In this document: positions 1-8,700 of the stretch, piece by piece
How positions within the stretch are numbered: position 1 is the stretch's first letter
How the letters are laid out: each line of letters starts with the position of its first letter
From: an uncultured Eubacteriales bacterium
GTDB lineage: Bacteria; Bacillota; Clostridia; Oscillospirales; Oscillospiraceae
Direction of reading: 5' to 3'
Length of the DNA: 46,965 nt
NCBI GenBank assembly: GCA_900549485.1
Contig: UROG01000017.1
Span: forward strand, 1 to 46,965
Program-made: the position numbers and the translations under genes
Notes under the pieces: generated by a model
What the model saw: the letters and a program-made list of their open reading frames with translations, nothing else
The model's database searches: none
What the model was told of the DNA's origin: nothing

Positions 1-139
1 AGAGCGCCCTGACCTCGGGCGATTTAAGCAGCTTTTTCTGCTGACCCTGATTGAGATTGTCAAAGACCGTTTGCAACGCTATCTTTGTTTCTGCCGCTAC
101 AGCTTCGGCAGCTGTTGTCCACTTCCCCTTGTCACTCAT
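1..139 (-). CDS. Small phage protein, 3' end cut by window edge
   Basis: The ATG at 139 overlaps the stop of the upstream gene (ATGAGTGA). The visible 46 residues start MSDKGKWTTAAEAV and continue with a Gln/Lys-rich helix (NLNQGQQKKLLKSPEVRAL). Short proteins of this type occur just after tail-fibre genes in clostridial siphophages; their function is unknown to me. The reading frame is open to the window edge, so the protein is incomplete. Translational coupling to the preceding tail gene suggests a tail or tail-assembly accessory role (inference). Confidence 0.6.
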   Translation of the reverse strand, partial: MSDKGKWTTAAEAVAAETKIALQTVFDNLNQGQQKKLLKSPEVRAL

Positions 140-443
140 TGACCGACACCCCCATAACATTCAGCGCATTTTGCATATCGGCAATTTCCGCCGCGCTCTC
201 GCTCTGTGCCTGTTCATACGCCGCCTGTGCGGCGGCAAGGATCGCGTAATCTTTCCACGGGGAGAGCATCTCCCCGGCAAACACCGCGCCGTCTGCGCGT
301 GTCCACGTCTCCCCGGCAGGGACATATCGATAGCCCTCAACAAATGCGCTACACTTATCATCAAAAAACTGCACTTCAAATTCTCTGCGTCCTCCGGACG
401 AAACTGTGTAGCATTTGTAATCACTGTCAATGTAGATTTTCAT
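132..443 (-). CDS. Phage tail-associated hypothetical protein
   Basis: 103 aa, starting MKIYIDSDYKCYTV. The ATG overlaps the stop of the upstream fibre gene by 4 bp, and its own stop overlaps the next start, so it sits in a tightly coupled tail cassette. The C-terminal half (AILAAAQAAYEQAQSES) is predicted helical and Ala/Gln-rich; the N-terminal half looks beta. I recognise it only as the type of small protein found next to fibre genes in Firmicutes prophages. No catalytic motif or signal peptide is seen. Confidence 0.65.
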   Translation of the reverse strand: MKIYIDSDYKCYTVSSGGRREFEVQFFDDKCSAFVEGYRYVPAGETWTRADGAVFAGEMLSPWKDYAILAAAQAAYEQAQSESAAEIADMQNALNVMGVSVNE

Positions 444-1150
444 GCCGCCGCCTCCAATTTAACTTTTGTCACTTTGAACTTGCCTGTTACGTAGTAGCTG
501 GTGTTATAGCCTGAAGACTGTATTCTTACGTAGTACGCCCCGCTCAGAGCGCTCACATCAAGGCTTGTCACTGTTTCAACGGCGGAAGAATCCAAATTTG
601 CGCTGGCGGCAATGGTTTCTTTGCCTGCCGTATCTTTGGTGTATAAGATAACTTTGCCCAGCATGTACTGTCGGTTTGTCGTTGACGCTGTTACCTTGAG
701 CGTGGCAAAATCCGACAGATCAACGGCGTTCGTCGTGTCCACCGTTCCGAAGGAATAGTCTTGTAAAGTCGCTAAATATATATTGTCATCGTTAAACGTG
801 ACTGTTCCGCCCGTGCTGTGCCTTATCCAGCCGCCTGTGATGTTAGTATACTGGTTGCCAGCATCATAAAGCTCACCGTTCCAAAATGCGAGTGTTACCT
901 TCTCCGCCTGACCGGCTGCGGTAATGCTGACGCTCTCGGATTTTGTGTCAGTCCCGTTGCTGATTGTCACCGTCCACGTTCCGGCGGCGGGAACCTCAAA
1001 GACGAACTGTCCCCGCGCAAGTCCCGCCGCGTCTGCCTCCAAAACCGTCCCGCCGCTTGAGCACGTGCAGGATGCAGCCGTAGTCGGGAAGCTTGCAACG
1101 ATGTACCCAAAGGCGCTTCCGCCTTTGCTGATAGTTACCGGAATTATCAT
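440..1150 (-). CDS. Putative receptor-binding/tail tip beta-sandwich protein
   Basis: 236 aa with no signal peptide. The N-terminal ~75 residues resemble an Ig-like beta fold (GTWTVTISNGTDTKSESVSI). The remainder (GGWIRHSTGGTVTFNDDNIYL ... YYVRIQSSGYNTSYYVTGKF) alternates strands rich in Thr, Ser and Tyr, as in carbohydrate-binding jelly-roll domains. It directly follows the collagen-like fibre gene with an ATGA overlap, the usual place for a receptor-binding or tip protein. The function is inferred from position and composition; I recognise no exact family. Confidence 0.55.
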   Translation of the reverse strand: MIIPVTISKGGSAFGYIVASFPTTAASCTCSSGGTVLEADAAGLARGQFVFEVPAAGTWTVTISNGTDTKSESVSITAAGQAEKVTLAFWNGELYDAGNQYTNITGGWIRHSTGGTVTFNDDNIYLATLQDYSFGTVDTTNAVDLSDFATLKVTASTTNRQYMLGKVILYTKDTAGKETIAASANLDSSAVETVTSLDVSALSGAYYVRIQSSGYNTSYYVTGKFKVTKVKLEAAA

Positions 1151-2127
1151 GTGACCACCTCCACATCTCCCTGCACCGTCCAGATGTCGCCGTTCGCCGC
1201 GTCGGTCGTCATCTTTTTCAGAGCGACAAGGGTAAACATTTCTGACAGCTTTAAGCTGCCGTTGACAAGCACGTCCTCGCCCGGCATAACGATCCGCATC
1301 GTGCCGGTGAACTGAAGTTTGACGCTCGTCCCGGCCATCCAGAACACGGCTATTTCCGTGCCTATCGGCATGTCGGCGCTTACAGCGGTCGTCAGCGTCA
1401 CGGTGTTTTCCGCCGCGCCGCTGCTTGCAAGGGTCTTTCCGATGTCCGTCGCGGAAATGGCGTGCGTCCCGTCAAAATACTCAACGGGGCTGTACAGCGC
1501 GGTACGCGCTGAATCGACGATCTCCTGCTTGTCCGCCGCCGTCCAGTAATCCACGCCGCGCACGGGCGATGCGCCGGTATCACCCTTCTCGCCTTTTTCG
1601 CCCTGCGCGCCCCGTGACGGTTTCCCCGTGTCGGTGGCGCCTAAATACCAATCGCCGTTTTCCCCGATCGTCGGCGTAATGCCGTCGCTGCCCGCCGGTC
1701 CTTGCGCACCCGTATCACCCTTCTCGCCTTTTTCGCCTTTTTCGCCGCGAAGAAGCTGTCCCTGCGATACCCATGCGCCATTGTCGTACATATAAACGGT
1801 GTACGGTGCGGCCGTGCCGACGTTGTACATATCGCCCTGCTCCGCCGTTTCCGGCAGATCATCGACCGTTCCGACGGTGCCGAGGATCTGCACGCCTTTC
1901 CCCGGCGCACCGTCGGCGCCTTGCTTTCCATCCTGTCCCTGCACCCCGCGTGCGGCGATCATTTGCCAATAAGCCGAGCCGGCATAAGGGCGTTCGCCTT
2001 TATTTTTTCTTTTGGCGCAGTAACCGGCGCCGTCGATGCTGACAATGCTTAACCTTTGGTATGTCGCGTCCGGCTGCCATTCGCCGCAGAGCACGAATGT
2101 TACTTCTCCAAGATCCTTACTTGGCAT
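1147..2127 (-). CDS. Collagen-like tail fibre / upper baseplate protein
   Basis: 326 aa. Residues ~1-60 form a carbohydrate-module-like N-terminus (EWQPDATYQRLSIVS, then YWQMIAARG). Two runs of Gly-X-Y collagen-like triplets follow, GEKGEKGEKGDTGAQGPAG near residue 130 and GAQGEKGEKGDTG near residue 180. Next comes VRGVDYWTAADKQEIVD, a linker common in Firmicutes phage fibres, and then a beta-rich C-terminus. The start has a clear ribosome site (AAGGAGGG, 6 bases upstream). The Gly-X-Y stretches suggest a trimeric shaft linking baseplate and tip. It lies inside the tail cassette, downstream of the repeat-containing tail protein. Confidence 0.8.
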   Translation of the reverse strand: MPSKDLGEVTFVLCGEWQPDATYQRLSIVSIDGAGYCAKRKNKGERPYAGSAYWQMIAARGVQGQDGKQGADGAPGKGVQILGTVGTVDDLPETAEQGDMYNVGTAAPYTVYMYDNGAWVSQGQLLRGEKGEKGEKGDTGAQGPAGSDGITPTIGENGDWYLGATDTGKPSRGAQGEKGEKGDTGASPVRGVDYWTAADKQEIVDSARTALYSPVEYFDGTHAISATDIGKTLASSGAAENTVTLTTAVSADMPIGTEIAVFWMAGTSVKLQFTGTMRIVMPGEDVLVNGSLKLSEMFTLVALKKMTTDAANGDIWTVQGDVEVVT

Positions 2128-2138
2128 GTTTTCCCTCC

Positions 2139-2894
2139 TTATCCCAGTCCATAGGCTTTAAGCAGATTGATAACATCCGTCAGCGTCGAGGATGTTGTCA
2201 GATATTTTTTTGTGCTTGGCGTGCCGCCGAAAAAGCCGAGGCTTTGACAGTTGCTTGACAGCGCACCGTAGTTGCTCATTGTGACATTGTAGGAGCCGTT
2301 TTTTATTTGCTTAGGCACGGTTGCCGCGGGTGTCTCCCACGCCGCGCCGCCCGCTCTTTTTGTCAGGACCTGTCCATTAGAGCCGCCGGCAGGCAATTCG
2401 GTTTTTTCGTTCGCCCACTCCGCCCCGTTCGCCGTGCGCTTTAAGACCTGTCCGCTCGACCCGCCGGCAGGCAATTCGGTTTTTTCGTTCGCCCACTCCG
2501 CCCCGCTTGCCGTGCGCTTTAAGACCTGTCCGGCGGAGCCGCCAACCGGCAGTCCGGTTTTTTCGTCGGACCACGCCGCCCCGCTTGCGGTGCGGCGGAG
2601 GATCTGATCGGCGCTGCCGCCGGTCGGCAAGCCCCACGGCACGGCGCTGTTCGGTGTGCCCATGGGATATTCAACGACATACGTCCCGCTCATTTTGTGG
2701 ATCTTTACGCGGTCACCCGCCTTGAACTTTACCCCGGCGTTGCATTTGTAATCCTTTTCCCGCGCCGCGTCCTCGCCGTCGAATTTCAGCACGAGCCCGC
2801 TCGTACCAATGCTGACGATCGTCGCCAGTTCGACTTCTGTATTTTCCTGCTCTTCAGTCGTTTCAATCTTTTCTTCGGATAATCCTTCAATCAT
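2139..2894 (-). CDS. Tail protein with 26-residue tandem repeats
   Basis: 251 aa from the ATG at 2894, which overlaps the upstream stop (ATGA). A longer in-frame extension runs antisense-like into the previous gene and was not chosen. Residues ~1-85 are acidic and then beta-rich (VSIGTSGLVLKFDGED), resembling the OB-like start of phage hub or spike proteins. Four degenerate 26-residue repeats follow, each with a GGS-x-GQVLKRT core ending AEWANEKT, as in fibre shafts. The C-terminal ~60 residues are unrelated and probably form the tip. It is probably structural and attached to the baseplate. Confidence 0.65.
   Translation of the reverse strand: MIEGLSEEKIETTEEQENTEVELATIVSIGTSGLVLKFDGEDAAREKDYKCNAGVKFKAGDRVKIHKMSGTYVVEYPMGTPNSAVPWGLPTGGSADQILRRTASGAAWSDEKTGLPVGGSAGQVLKRTASGAEWANEKTELPAGGSSGQVLKRTANGAEWANEKTELPAGGSNGQVLTKRAGGAAWETPAATVPKQIKNGSYNVTMSNYGALSSNCQSLGFFGGTPSTKKYLTTSSTLTDVINLLKAYGLG
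2322..2633 (-). repeat. Four 78-bp tandem repeats in tail gene
   Basis: Units at 2556-2633, 2478-2555, 2400-2477 and 2322-2399 each encode 26 residues. The two central units are nearly identical in DNA; the outer two are diverged. This is typical of fibre shafts that change length by recombination. Confidence 0.8.
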
Positions 2895-3997
2895 ACCGTG
2901 CTCACCGCCCTTTTTGCCGTATGCTTCATCGGTTCCCCCGCGGCAAGCGTGATGCTCCACGCCGTCTCCTCCCACACGCCGCCGAGGTCCCGGTTGTTTA
3001 TGCTTATGATGTCCCCGATGCCGTGGCCGCCCTCGGCGAAAGTCTCAAATGTCAGCGTGTGCGCCTCAAACATCGACTCCTGCATCAGCTTATTCGCGTA
3101 TGCCTGCAATTCCTCCGCCGACGCGATGTTCCGGACAATGCACCGCCGGGCGATCCTCATGCCGCGCCGGAACACCGATGTGCTTGACGATGCGTTTTCG
3201 TTTACTGCGACCGCCGTCATCGGCTCGCCTATTTCCGGATTCGAGCAAACACAGATGAAAACATTCGGCTTGGAAAAAATGTCCGTTTCCATTTTGCTTT
3301 CCGACAAAGCCGGATTTAAAACCTCCGGCGCGCCCATATCGCCGTACACATGGGAAATGCGTTTCGCATCCGCGGATCGATACGGTTCGACGTGCGCCGT
3401 GCCGTCCGCATCAAACCACAGCGGCGCGTAATTTATTTCTGCCAAAAGCTGGTTGACTATCGTCAGATAGTCCGTACCTATCTCCCAGTCCTCCCGATCT
3501 GTCTGAAGCGTGGCGGAGGAAGATGCCACAAGGCGGAGGGATATGCCGCATTCGGTCAAAAGTCCTTCAATTACGGATATGTACGCAGTTCCCGCCGCGT
3601 AGTGCAGCACACTTTCCGTGCGGCGGCAGCTGAGACGCCAGCAGCGGTCATATGCCTCGACGCGCACCGTCGGCGAATATTCCGACCCGCCGGTCGTCAC
3701 GGTCGCGGTACGGAATATCCCTAACGCGTATTCCGTACCGTTCAGGATCAGTACAGGCTGCAATTCGTCCGTCAGCAGATCCACATCGGCGTTTTTGTAA
3801 AAGCTTCCGCTCATTGAGGCTTTTATGTTTCCGGCCTTATCCCACATGACGACTGGGGCATTGTCTTCTGCCCACAGCAGTTCCGACGCCGCCGCGCCGT
3901 TTTTCAGCACCCGGACGCGGTATTGCACGTCCCGTGTGTCCGAAAGTGCGGCTTGTCCGGCAAGCCGGTGTACCCGTTCGTTTGTCCCGCTCACCAT
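2891..3997 (-). CDS. Phage tail hub / baseplate (Gp37-like) protein
   Basis: 368 aa. The sequence is beta-rich throughout (VMWDKAGNIKASMSGSF, LQPVLILNGTEYALGIF). A conserved block reads WEIGTDYLTIVNQLLAEINY-x-PLWFDADG, as in tail hub proteins of Firmicutes siphophages that carry a Gp37/ReqiPepy6-like annotation. The C-terminal region (GHGIGDIISINN) matches the hub pattern of binding a central channel. The start overlaps the distal tail gene's stop by 7 bp. It presumably sits at the tail tip under the fibres. Family assignment is by recall of motifs. Confidence 0.6.
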   Translation of the reverse strand: MVSGTNERVHRLAGQAALSDTRDVQYRVRVLKNGAAASELLWAEDNAPVVMWDKAGNIKASMSGSFYKNADVDLLTDELQPVLILNGTEYALGIFRTATVTTGGSEYSPTVRVEAYDRCWRLSCRRTESVLHYAAGTAYISVIEGLLTECGISLRLVASSSATLQTDREDWEIGTDYLTIVNQLLAEINYAPLWFDADGTAHVEPYRSADAKRISHVYGDMGAPEVLNPALSESKMETDIFSKPNVFICVCSNPEIGEPMTAVAVNENASSSTSVFRRGMRIARRCIVRNIASAEELQAYANKLMQESMFEAHTLTFETFAEGGHGIGDIISINNRDLGGVWEETAWSITLAAGEPMKHTAKRAVSTV

Positions 3998-6405
3998 GTC
4001 ACCCCCAGATGTCCGGCATCGGTCAGGCGGAACTGCGGTCCGTCGTAGTTGTCCGATGAGGTCATTATCAGATGCCCGTTCTCGAGATCGATCTCAAAGC
4101 TTGCCGAAGCGGTCGCAGCATAGCTTGCCACGGCGGACACACGGGTCAGCTTGAAACTTGCGTCCGTGCGCACGCTTTGCGCCGTTATTTCGACGTTGTT
4201 TAGGATGCCTATATAGTTTGTCCCCTGCGGCGTCAAAACGCACACAAGCCGTCCTGCAAGGCTTTCAAAGGCCTTTACGTCGCCGGCGGCGAAAAACACC
4301 GCCGCGCCGTCTATCGCCTCGTCGTAGAATTCGCTTCGTTCCGCGACCGGATGCGCATACCCCGGCACATGTGTAAGCGTCACGCCGCGGCTGTTTGCAC
4401 GCGTGATCTGTTGGTTTTCCAACCCGCAATACCGGACTGTCAGGGTCGCGCCGCTTTCCATGTCGTAAATTTCGTAATATTTGCGTTCGACCGTGACGGC
4501 GGTGGTGTTCGACAGCCCATAATTATTGCCGTCCTCATAGCAGCCGCGGACTTGATAACGCACGGCGCCATTGGCAAGCGCGTCGGTAAAATTCTTGACC
4601 GTTGTGCGGCCGATGGCTTCAAGGTCGCGGTAGATGAGATAGTAATCGTAATCCCCGTCCGTCTCCCACCAAAGCTCCCCCGCGTCCGCCGTCAAAGTGA
4701 TCACCGCGCCGGGCACGTTGGCGACGTTGAGGATGACGCTTGACACGCGGCTCCAGCGGCCGTATTCATTTTGTACCCGCACCGCAACGGTGTGTTCCCC
4801 GTCCGGGAGGTATGCCGTGCTTGTCCACGTCTTATCCGTGCCGTAATAGCGTTCGCTTTCCCCGTCAAGGCTTATCTCATATGCCGTCTGCTCGTTTGTC
4901 TGCCACTTTATCGTCGGCTTCGGGCTTGTGTCGGCGATCGTGATTATAGGCGTTGACGGCGTTGCGACCGCGATAAATTGCCCCGCCACGCTCCATTCGC
5001 CCGCGGCGCCGTCGGCGTTGTAGGTGCGCACCCGCCAGTACCATGTCCCGCTCGTGAATGTGTTTGCCGCTATCATGGCGGACGTTTCCGCGCCGGTAAC
5101 GGTCACGAGGTCCGTCCACGTCTCGCCGTCGGCGCTCTTCTGCAAATCGGCCTTTGTCTGTCCGCTTCCCGTGCTTATGATGTGCGCCCACCGGAACATT
5201 GCCGCCTCGTCCGAATCTATGAGCGAGCCGACCGGGTAAAGCGGCCGCGCCGTGCTTGACATATCGACGGTGGTAAAGCCTATCCATTTTGATTGCCATT
5301 TTTCGTTGTAACGATCGGTTGCCGTCCAGCTGTATTCATATTCCGCACCGTCGGTTATCGTGTTCGCGGGCATGACATACCCCATGTTGTCACCCGCGTC
5401 GGCTTCGGTGTAATCCTCCGCCCCCTTTTTCCGATAGCGGAATTTTTTAAGCGTGACGCCGTCATAAACATTGCAGTCAAACAAAGAGTTTTGGAATCTG
5501 TTTACAAACGCGCCTTCGCCGGGGGAAAAGCTCCTGAATACGTTTTCCGTAACGGCCGCTTCGATCCACGGCGTTGTATCGGTGCCGCCGTAATTGTCTT
5601 CGACCGCGACCTGCATCTCTATTGTGCCTTGCGGTTTCGCCCCCGACGGGATCATGTTGCCCTCAAGCGTAAGCTCTGTTGCCGCCCCGAAGCTAAATTC
5701 CGTCTCCGTCGTTTCCCCTTTTACCCGGAGACGCAGTTTGACGGCCGTCAGTTCCGGCGGCGCGATTATGCAGGACGTGTTGTCAAGCAGTGAGATCTTG
5801 ATCGCGTTCGGTTGCGTGCAGCTAACGCTGTATTTCCGGATGGATATCGCCGGGGCATAATCAGGCCCCATGCCTTCGACCCCGTTGATCGACAGGCGCC
5901 AGATTTTTTTCTTTCCGGTGTCTCCAAAGACTATTCCCGCCGTCTTTTTCGGCGTGACGGATGTTCCTTTGTCCCCGTAGAAAACCGCGCCGTATTTCAG
6001 CGCATACGTTGCTTCCTGTGCGCTAAATTCCACCGCCCCGTCCGCACTGTAAACATTTTCCGGAAAGCTCCATGAATCCCCGAAATTGAGGCGATTGAAA
6101 GCGTAGTTCCGGTACGTCACCGTTTCCGGGTCGAAATCCGCCCTTAATGCGCCGGCGTATATAAGGGCCAGCAAATCGCCTTTGCTTTTTGTCGCCCCGA
6201 AAGAAAACGTTCCGCCGAGGATCTCTCTTTTTTTCAGGTCTTCGGCAATGCCGTACTTCGCAAGAAAATAGCGTTTGGAGATCTCGCTTGACCAAAATCC
6301 GGGCTGCGTCACCGTCGTGCCGACGTGGTCGTTTTTGTCCCATTCGCCGTCTACGGCGCTTATGATCGCATGGGCGCTCATCGTCAGATTTATCGTTTCC
6401 GGCAT
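3991..6405 (-). CDS. Distal tail / tail structural protein with FN3-like domains
   Basis: 804 aa from the ATG at 6405, which overlaps the tape-measure stop by one base (TGATG) behind GGGGGTGA. A longer in-frame extension reads antisense-like into the tape-measure gene and was rejected. The N-terminal ~190 residues (starting MPETINLTMSAH) resemble a distal-tail-type beta domain. Residues ~390-600 hold repeated fibronectin-III-like modules with tryptophan-rich strands (SGTWYWRVRTYNADGAAGEWS, KPTIKWQTNEQ). The C-terminus is again beta-rich. The position right after the tape measure fits a Dit/Tal-type protein that caps the tail tube and holds the baseplate. Confidence 0.7.
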   Translation of the reverse strand: MPETINLTMSAHAIISAVDGEWDKNDHVGTTVTQPGFWSSEISKRYFLAKYGIAEDLKKREILGGTFSFGATKSKGDLLALIYAGALRADFDPETVTYRNYAFNRLNFGDSWSFPENVYSADGAVEFSAQEATYALKYGAVFYGDKGTSVTPKKTAGIVFGDTGKKKIWRLSINGVEGMGPDYAPAISIRKYSVSCTQPNAIKISLLDNTSCIIAPPELTAVKLRLRVKGETTETEFSFGAATELTLEGNMIPSGAKPQGTIEMQVAVEDNYGGTDTTPWIEAAVTENVFRSFSPGEGAFVNRFQNSLFDCNVYDGVTLKKFRYRKKGAEDYTEADAGDNMGYVMPANTITDGAEYEYSWTATDRYNEKWQSKWIGFTTVDMSSTARPLYPVGSLIDSDEAAMFRWAHIISTGSGQTKADLQKSADGETWTDLVTVTGAETSAMIAANTFTSGTWYWRVRTYNADGAAGEWSVAGQFIAVATPSTPIITIADTSPKPTIKWQTNEQTAYEISLDGESERYYGTDKTWTSTAYLPDGEHTVAVRVQNEYGRWSRVSSVILNVANVPGAVITLTADAGELWWETDGDYDYYLIYRDLEAIGRTTVKNFTDALANGAVRYQVRGCYEDGNNYGLSNTTAVTVERKYYEIYDMESGATLTVRYCGLENQQITRANSRGVTLTHVPGYAHPVAERSEFYDEAIDGAAVFFAAGDVKAFESLAGRLVCVLTPQGTNYIGILNNVEITAQSVRTDASFKLTRVSAVASYAATASASFEIDLENGHLIMTSSDNYDGPQFRLTDAGHLGVTW

Positions 6406-8081
6406 CAGTTCACCCCCATTCTTCTTGTTACCCTCTGGTTTTCCGCTATCCGCGCCATGTCGTTTATTTCCTTGACGCCGGACGCGTCCACGGTCATGTT
6501 GTAATAGTTGTAGTTGGCGGTTTCGCTGGTCGTGCTTCCGTTGCCGACCCACCCGCCGGCTTCCGGATCATAGACGCTTGTTTCAAGCCCTCCGGCATAA
6601 TCTATTTTCTGCTGATTCGACAGCATGCCATACTTCATATTCAGCCCCAGGCCGGTGTTGACCATTGTCGGGTTGAGCGTCAGCAGGCCTATGGCCACAT
6701 TGGCCGTGTCGGCGATCAGGGCAAGGAGACTTGCAACGGGTTTTAATAGCGTTATCAAAGGCGGGAGCAGGACGTTTATCAATGTGCCGATCGGTTCAAG
6801 CAGGCCTAATGCCGCGTCGAGAATGTCCCCGAACGCCTCCGCCGCGCCGGTCTTGTTGAATGTCTCATCAAGCTTGTTGATGAATTCGACGCCCTTGTCC
6901 GCAGCCTTTTCAAATGTCGGGGCAAGCTTTGCAAGGATGTTGTCCTTGAAATTGCCCACGGCCGCGCCGAGCTTAGCCGTGCTTTCCTGCACCGCTATCT
7001 GGTTTTCCCTATGCTGAATAAGCTGCTCGTTGTTCTGATAGAAAGTGTCCGCCGCCGCGCTGTATGTCCCGCTCAGCGTTTCCATGATCATTTGATTGCG
7101 TTCGCTTTCATCCGAGCAGGCGGAAAGGGAAGCGTTGAAGGCTTCCTCGCTTATGCCCGCCCAATTCAAGGCGTCCGCAAGCACCCCCGTCACCTGCCCG
7201 ACCTTCGCCGTCTCGTTGGCGGATTCTATCAGGCCGTTTATCGGCAAGGCGTCGCCGAATGTTCCGTATACGCCGGCCGCGATGTTCGTCCATTCCGACA
7301 GATCTTCCGCGTTGTCCGTAAGCTTCGCCAGCAGCTGCGCCGCCTCCGTTGCCGTGTCGGTGTCGCCTATGATCTTGTAAAAATCGCTATAGGCTTTCTT
7401 CGCGTCCTTGGCGCTGAAGCCGGCCGCTTCAAAGGCGGTGTTGAGCTTCCCCTGCGCCTCCCTGTATTCCTCCGTGCTTTCGTCTAAGGTAAAGGCCCAT
7501 TCGGCCACTTGCTTAAGTACGCCGACAACGCCCTCAATGGCCATCGCCATAAGCTGGCCTTTCACGATCGCCGCCTGCATTAGTCCGGCAAAGCCTTTGA
7601 TCCCGCCCGCAGCGCCGTCCGATGCGTCGTCCGTATCGTTAAGGTTTTTATTGACTTTTTTTAGCGCGTCGCCGTAGGTTTTCGCTTCTTCTTCGGCTTT
7701 TGCCAATTGGACTGCAAGCAGCGCGGTCTCGTCCGACGCCGCGCCCGTTTCGTCAACCGAGCGGTTCAGCGCCTTGGACAATTCCACCACGTTTTTTTGA
7801 GCCATGTCGTACCGCGCCTGGACGATCTTTATTTTGTTCGCCAGAGTTGTGGCCGATAACGCCGCTTCTTCCCCGGCGTCGCCGACTTTTCCCGTCGCCG
7901 CCGCCGCCCCGTCGGCGCTGCTGCCCATATCGCCGAGCGCCTTTTCCGCTTTTTTCGTACCTTTGGATACACCCTCGGCGGCGTCGCCGAGGGTGTCAAA
8001 TTTTTCCGCGGACTTGTCCACGGCCTTTTCAAAATCGCTGTCGTCAAGCGACAGCTTTGCGAATAATTCAAATACGTTCAT
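6405..8081 (-). CDS. Tail tape measure protein
   Basis: 558 aa. It begins MNVFELFAKLSLDDSDF, the usual start of Firmicutes tape-measure proteins. Long Ala/Lys/Glu-rich helices follow (~residues 20-200). A hydrophobic segment near 440-475 (GTLINVLLPPLITLLKPVASLLALIADT) probably inserts in the host membrane during DNA entry. It is short for the family, predicting a short tail (at about 1.5 angstrom per residue, roughly 80 nm). Its ATG overlaps the stop of the frameshifted chaperone product, so the two are translationally coupled. Confidence 0.88.
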   Translation of the reverse strand: MNVFELFAKLSLDDSDFEKAVDKSAEKFDTLGDAAEGVSKGTKKAEKALGDMGSSADGAAAATGKVGDAGEEAALSATTLANKIKIVQARYDMAQKNVVELSKALNRSVDETGAASDETALLAVQLAKAEEEAKTYGDALKKVNKNLNDTDDASDGAAGGIKGFAGLMQAAIVKGQLMAMAIEGVVGVLKQVAEWAFTLDESTEEYREAQGKLNTAFEAAGFSAKDAKKAYSDFYKIIGDTDTATEAAQLLAKLTDNAEDLSEWTNIAAGVYGTFGDALPINGLIESANETAKVGQVTGVLADALNWAGISEEAFNASLSACSDESERNQMIMETLSGTYSAAADTFYQNNEQLIQHRENQIAVQESTAKLGAAVGNFKDNILAKLAPTFEKAADKGVEFINKLDETFNKTGAAEAFGDILDAALGLLEPIGTLINVLLPPLITLLKPVASLLALIADTANVAIGLLTLNPTMVNTGLGLNMKYGMLSNQQKIDYAGGLETSVYDPEAGGWVGNGSTTSETANYNYYNMTVDASGVKEINDMARIAENQRVTRRMGVN

Positions 8082-8347
8082 TTCGTGGCCCCGATCTGCT
8101 TTTTCACGTGCTCAACTATCTCCTCCGGCGTGCGTTCCGGCGCCGCCGGGTGCAGAAGCTCAACATAGCGCCGGTCAAGCCCGACGGCTATTTTCAAGGC
8201 GTCCGTGACATACGCCTTATACAGTCTCTCCTCTTGCACTTTTCTATCGATGTCGGGCAAAAGGGCGATAAAGGCGCGTGCGCTTACACGCGGCGCGGCA
8301 AAAAGCGCGTCGGTTATCCGTTCGCGTCCTTTTCCGCGCAGGATGAG
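8078..8347 (-). CDS. -1 frameshift extension of the tail chaperone (gpGT-like)
   Basis: This is read in the -1 frame from the slippery heptamer at 8347-8353. It adds 89 residues to the first 114 of the short form, giving about 203 aa. The extension is open across the whole interval and reads like real protein (RERITDALFAAPRVSARAF, then IALLPDIDRKV and RLYKAYVTDALKIAVGLDR). It has no ATG start; the only in-frame start nearby is a TTG at 8260 without a ribosome site. The stop overlaps the tape-measure ATG (ATGA). In lambda, GT binds the tape measure and recruits tail tube protein; the same role is inferred here. Confidence 0.75.
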   Translation of the reverse strand, partial: LILRGKGRERITDALFAAPRVSARAFIALLPDIDRKVQEERLYKAYVTDALKIAVGLDRRYVELLHPAAPERTPEEIVEHVKKQIGATK

Positions 8348-8688
8348 AAAAAAGCAACCATTTCCTCATCCTTTATCACCTCTCGCATCTGCGCCATCGT
8401 CGCAATGATATTCTGCTTTTTGATTTCATCAGCTGTGCAGCCGTTCAGGATCGCCAGAATGGCGCACACATCGTCGCGGTGGCTTTTGAGCAGGACCGGG
8501 ATAAGCTTTGACGCCTTTCTTACGCCTAAAAGCACCCATGCGGCGGCGGTCATTTTTTCGCTTTTGGGGTTTACTTTTTCCTTGACTATCCGGACAAGCT
8601 CATCGTCGCCCATGATGCTGTCCGCATACGGCACGATCTCGCAAAGCACATCGAGTGCGCGGTCCGTAGAAAATTGGGATATTTTCAT
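8314..8688 (-). CDS. Tail assembly chaperone, short (gpG-like) form
   Basis: 124 aa, starting MKISQFSTDRALDVL, preceded by AGGAGG. It lies between the major tail protein and the tape measure, the canonical place of the lambda G/T chaperones. It is alpha-helical (EIVPYADSIMGDDELVRIV) and resembles other Gram-positive tail chaperones. Ribosomes that do not slip end at the TAA at 8314. Near its 3' end the in-frame codons GCT TTT TTC contain the heptamer T TTT TTC, from which the longer product is made (see 8078-8347). Confidence 0.8.
   Translation of the reverse strand: MKISQFSTDRALDVLCEIVPYADSIMGDDELVRIVKEKVNPKSEKMTAAAWVLLGVRKASKLIPVLLKSHRDDVCAILAILNGCTADEIKKQNIIATMAQMREVIKDEEMVAFFSSCAEKDANG
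8347..8353 (-). promoter_or_regulatory. Programmed -1 ribosomal frameshift site (T TTT TTC)
   Basis: A perfect X XXY YYZ heptamer in the correct reading phase of the short chaperone gene. After slipping, both tRNAs can re-pair. A second, weaker candidate (G GAA AAG) lies about 30 bases downstream and could instead be the true site. Both lead into the same open -1 frame. Confidence 0.65.
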
Positions 8689-8700
8689 ATTTTTTCCTCC

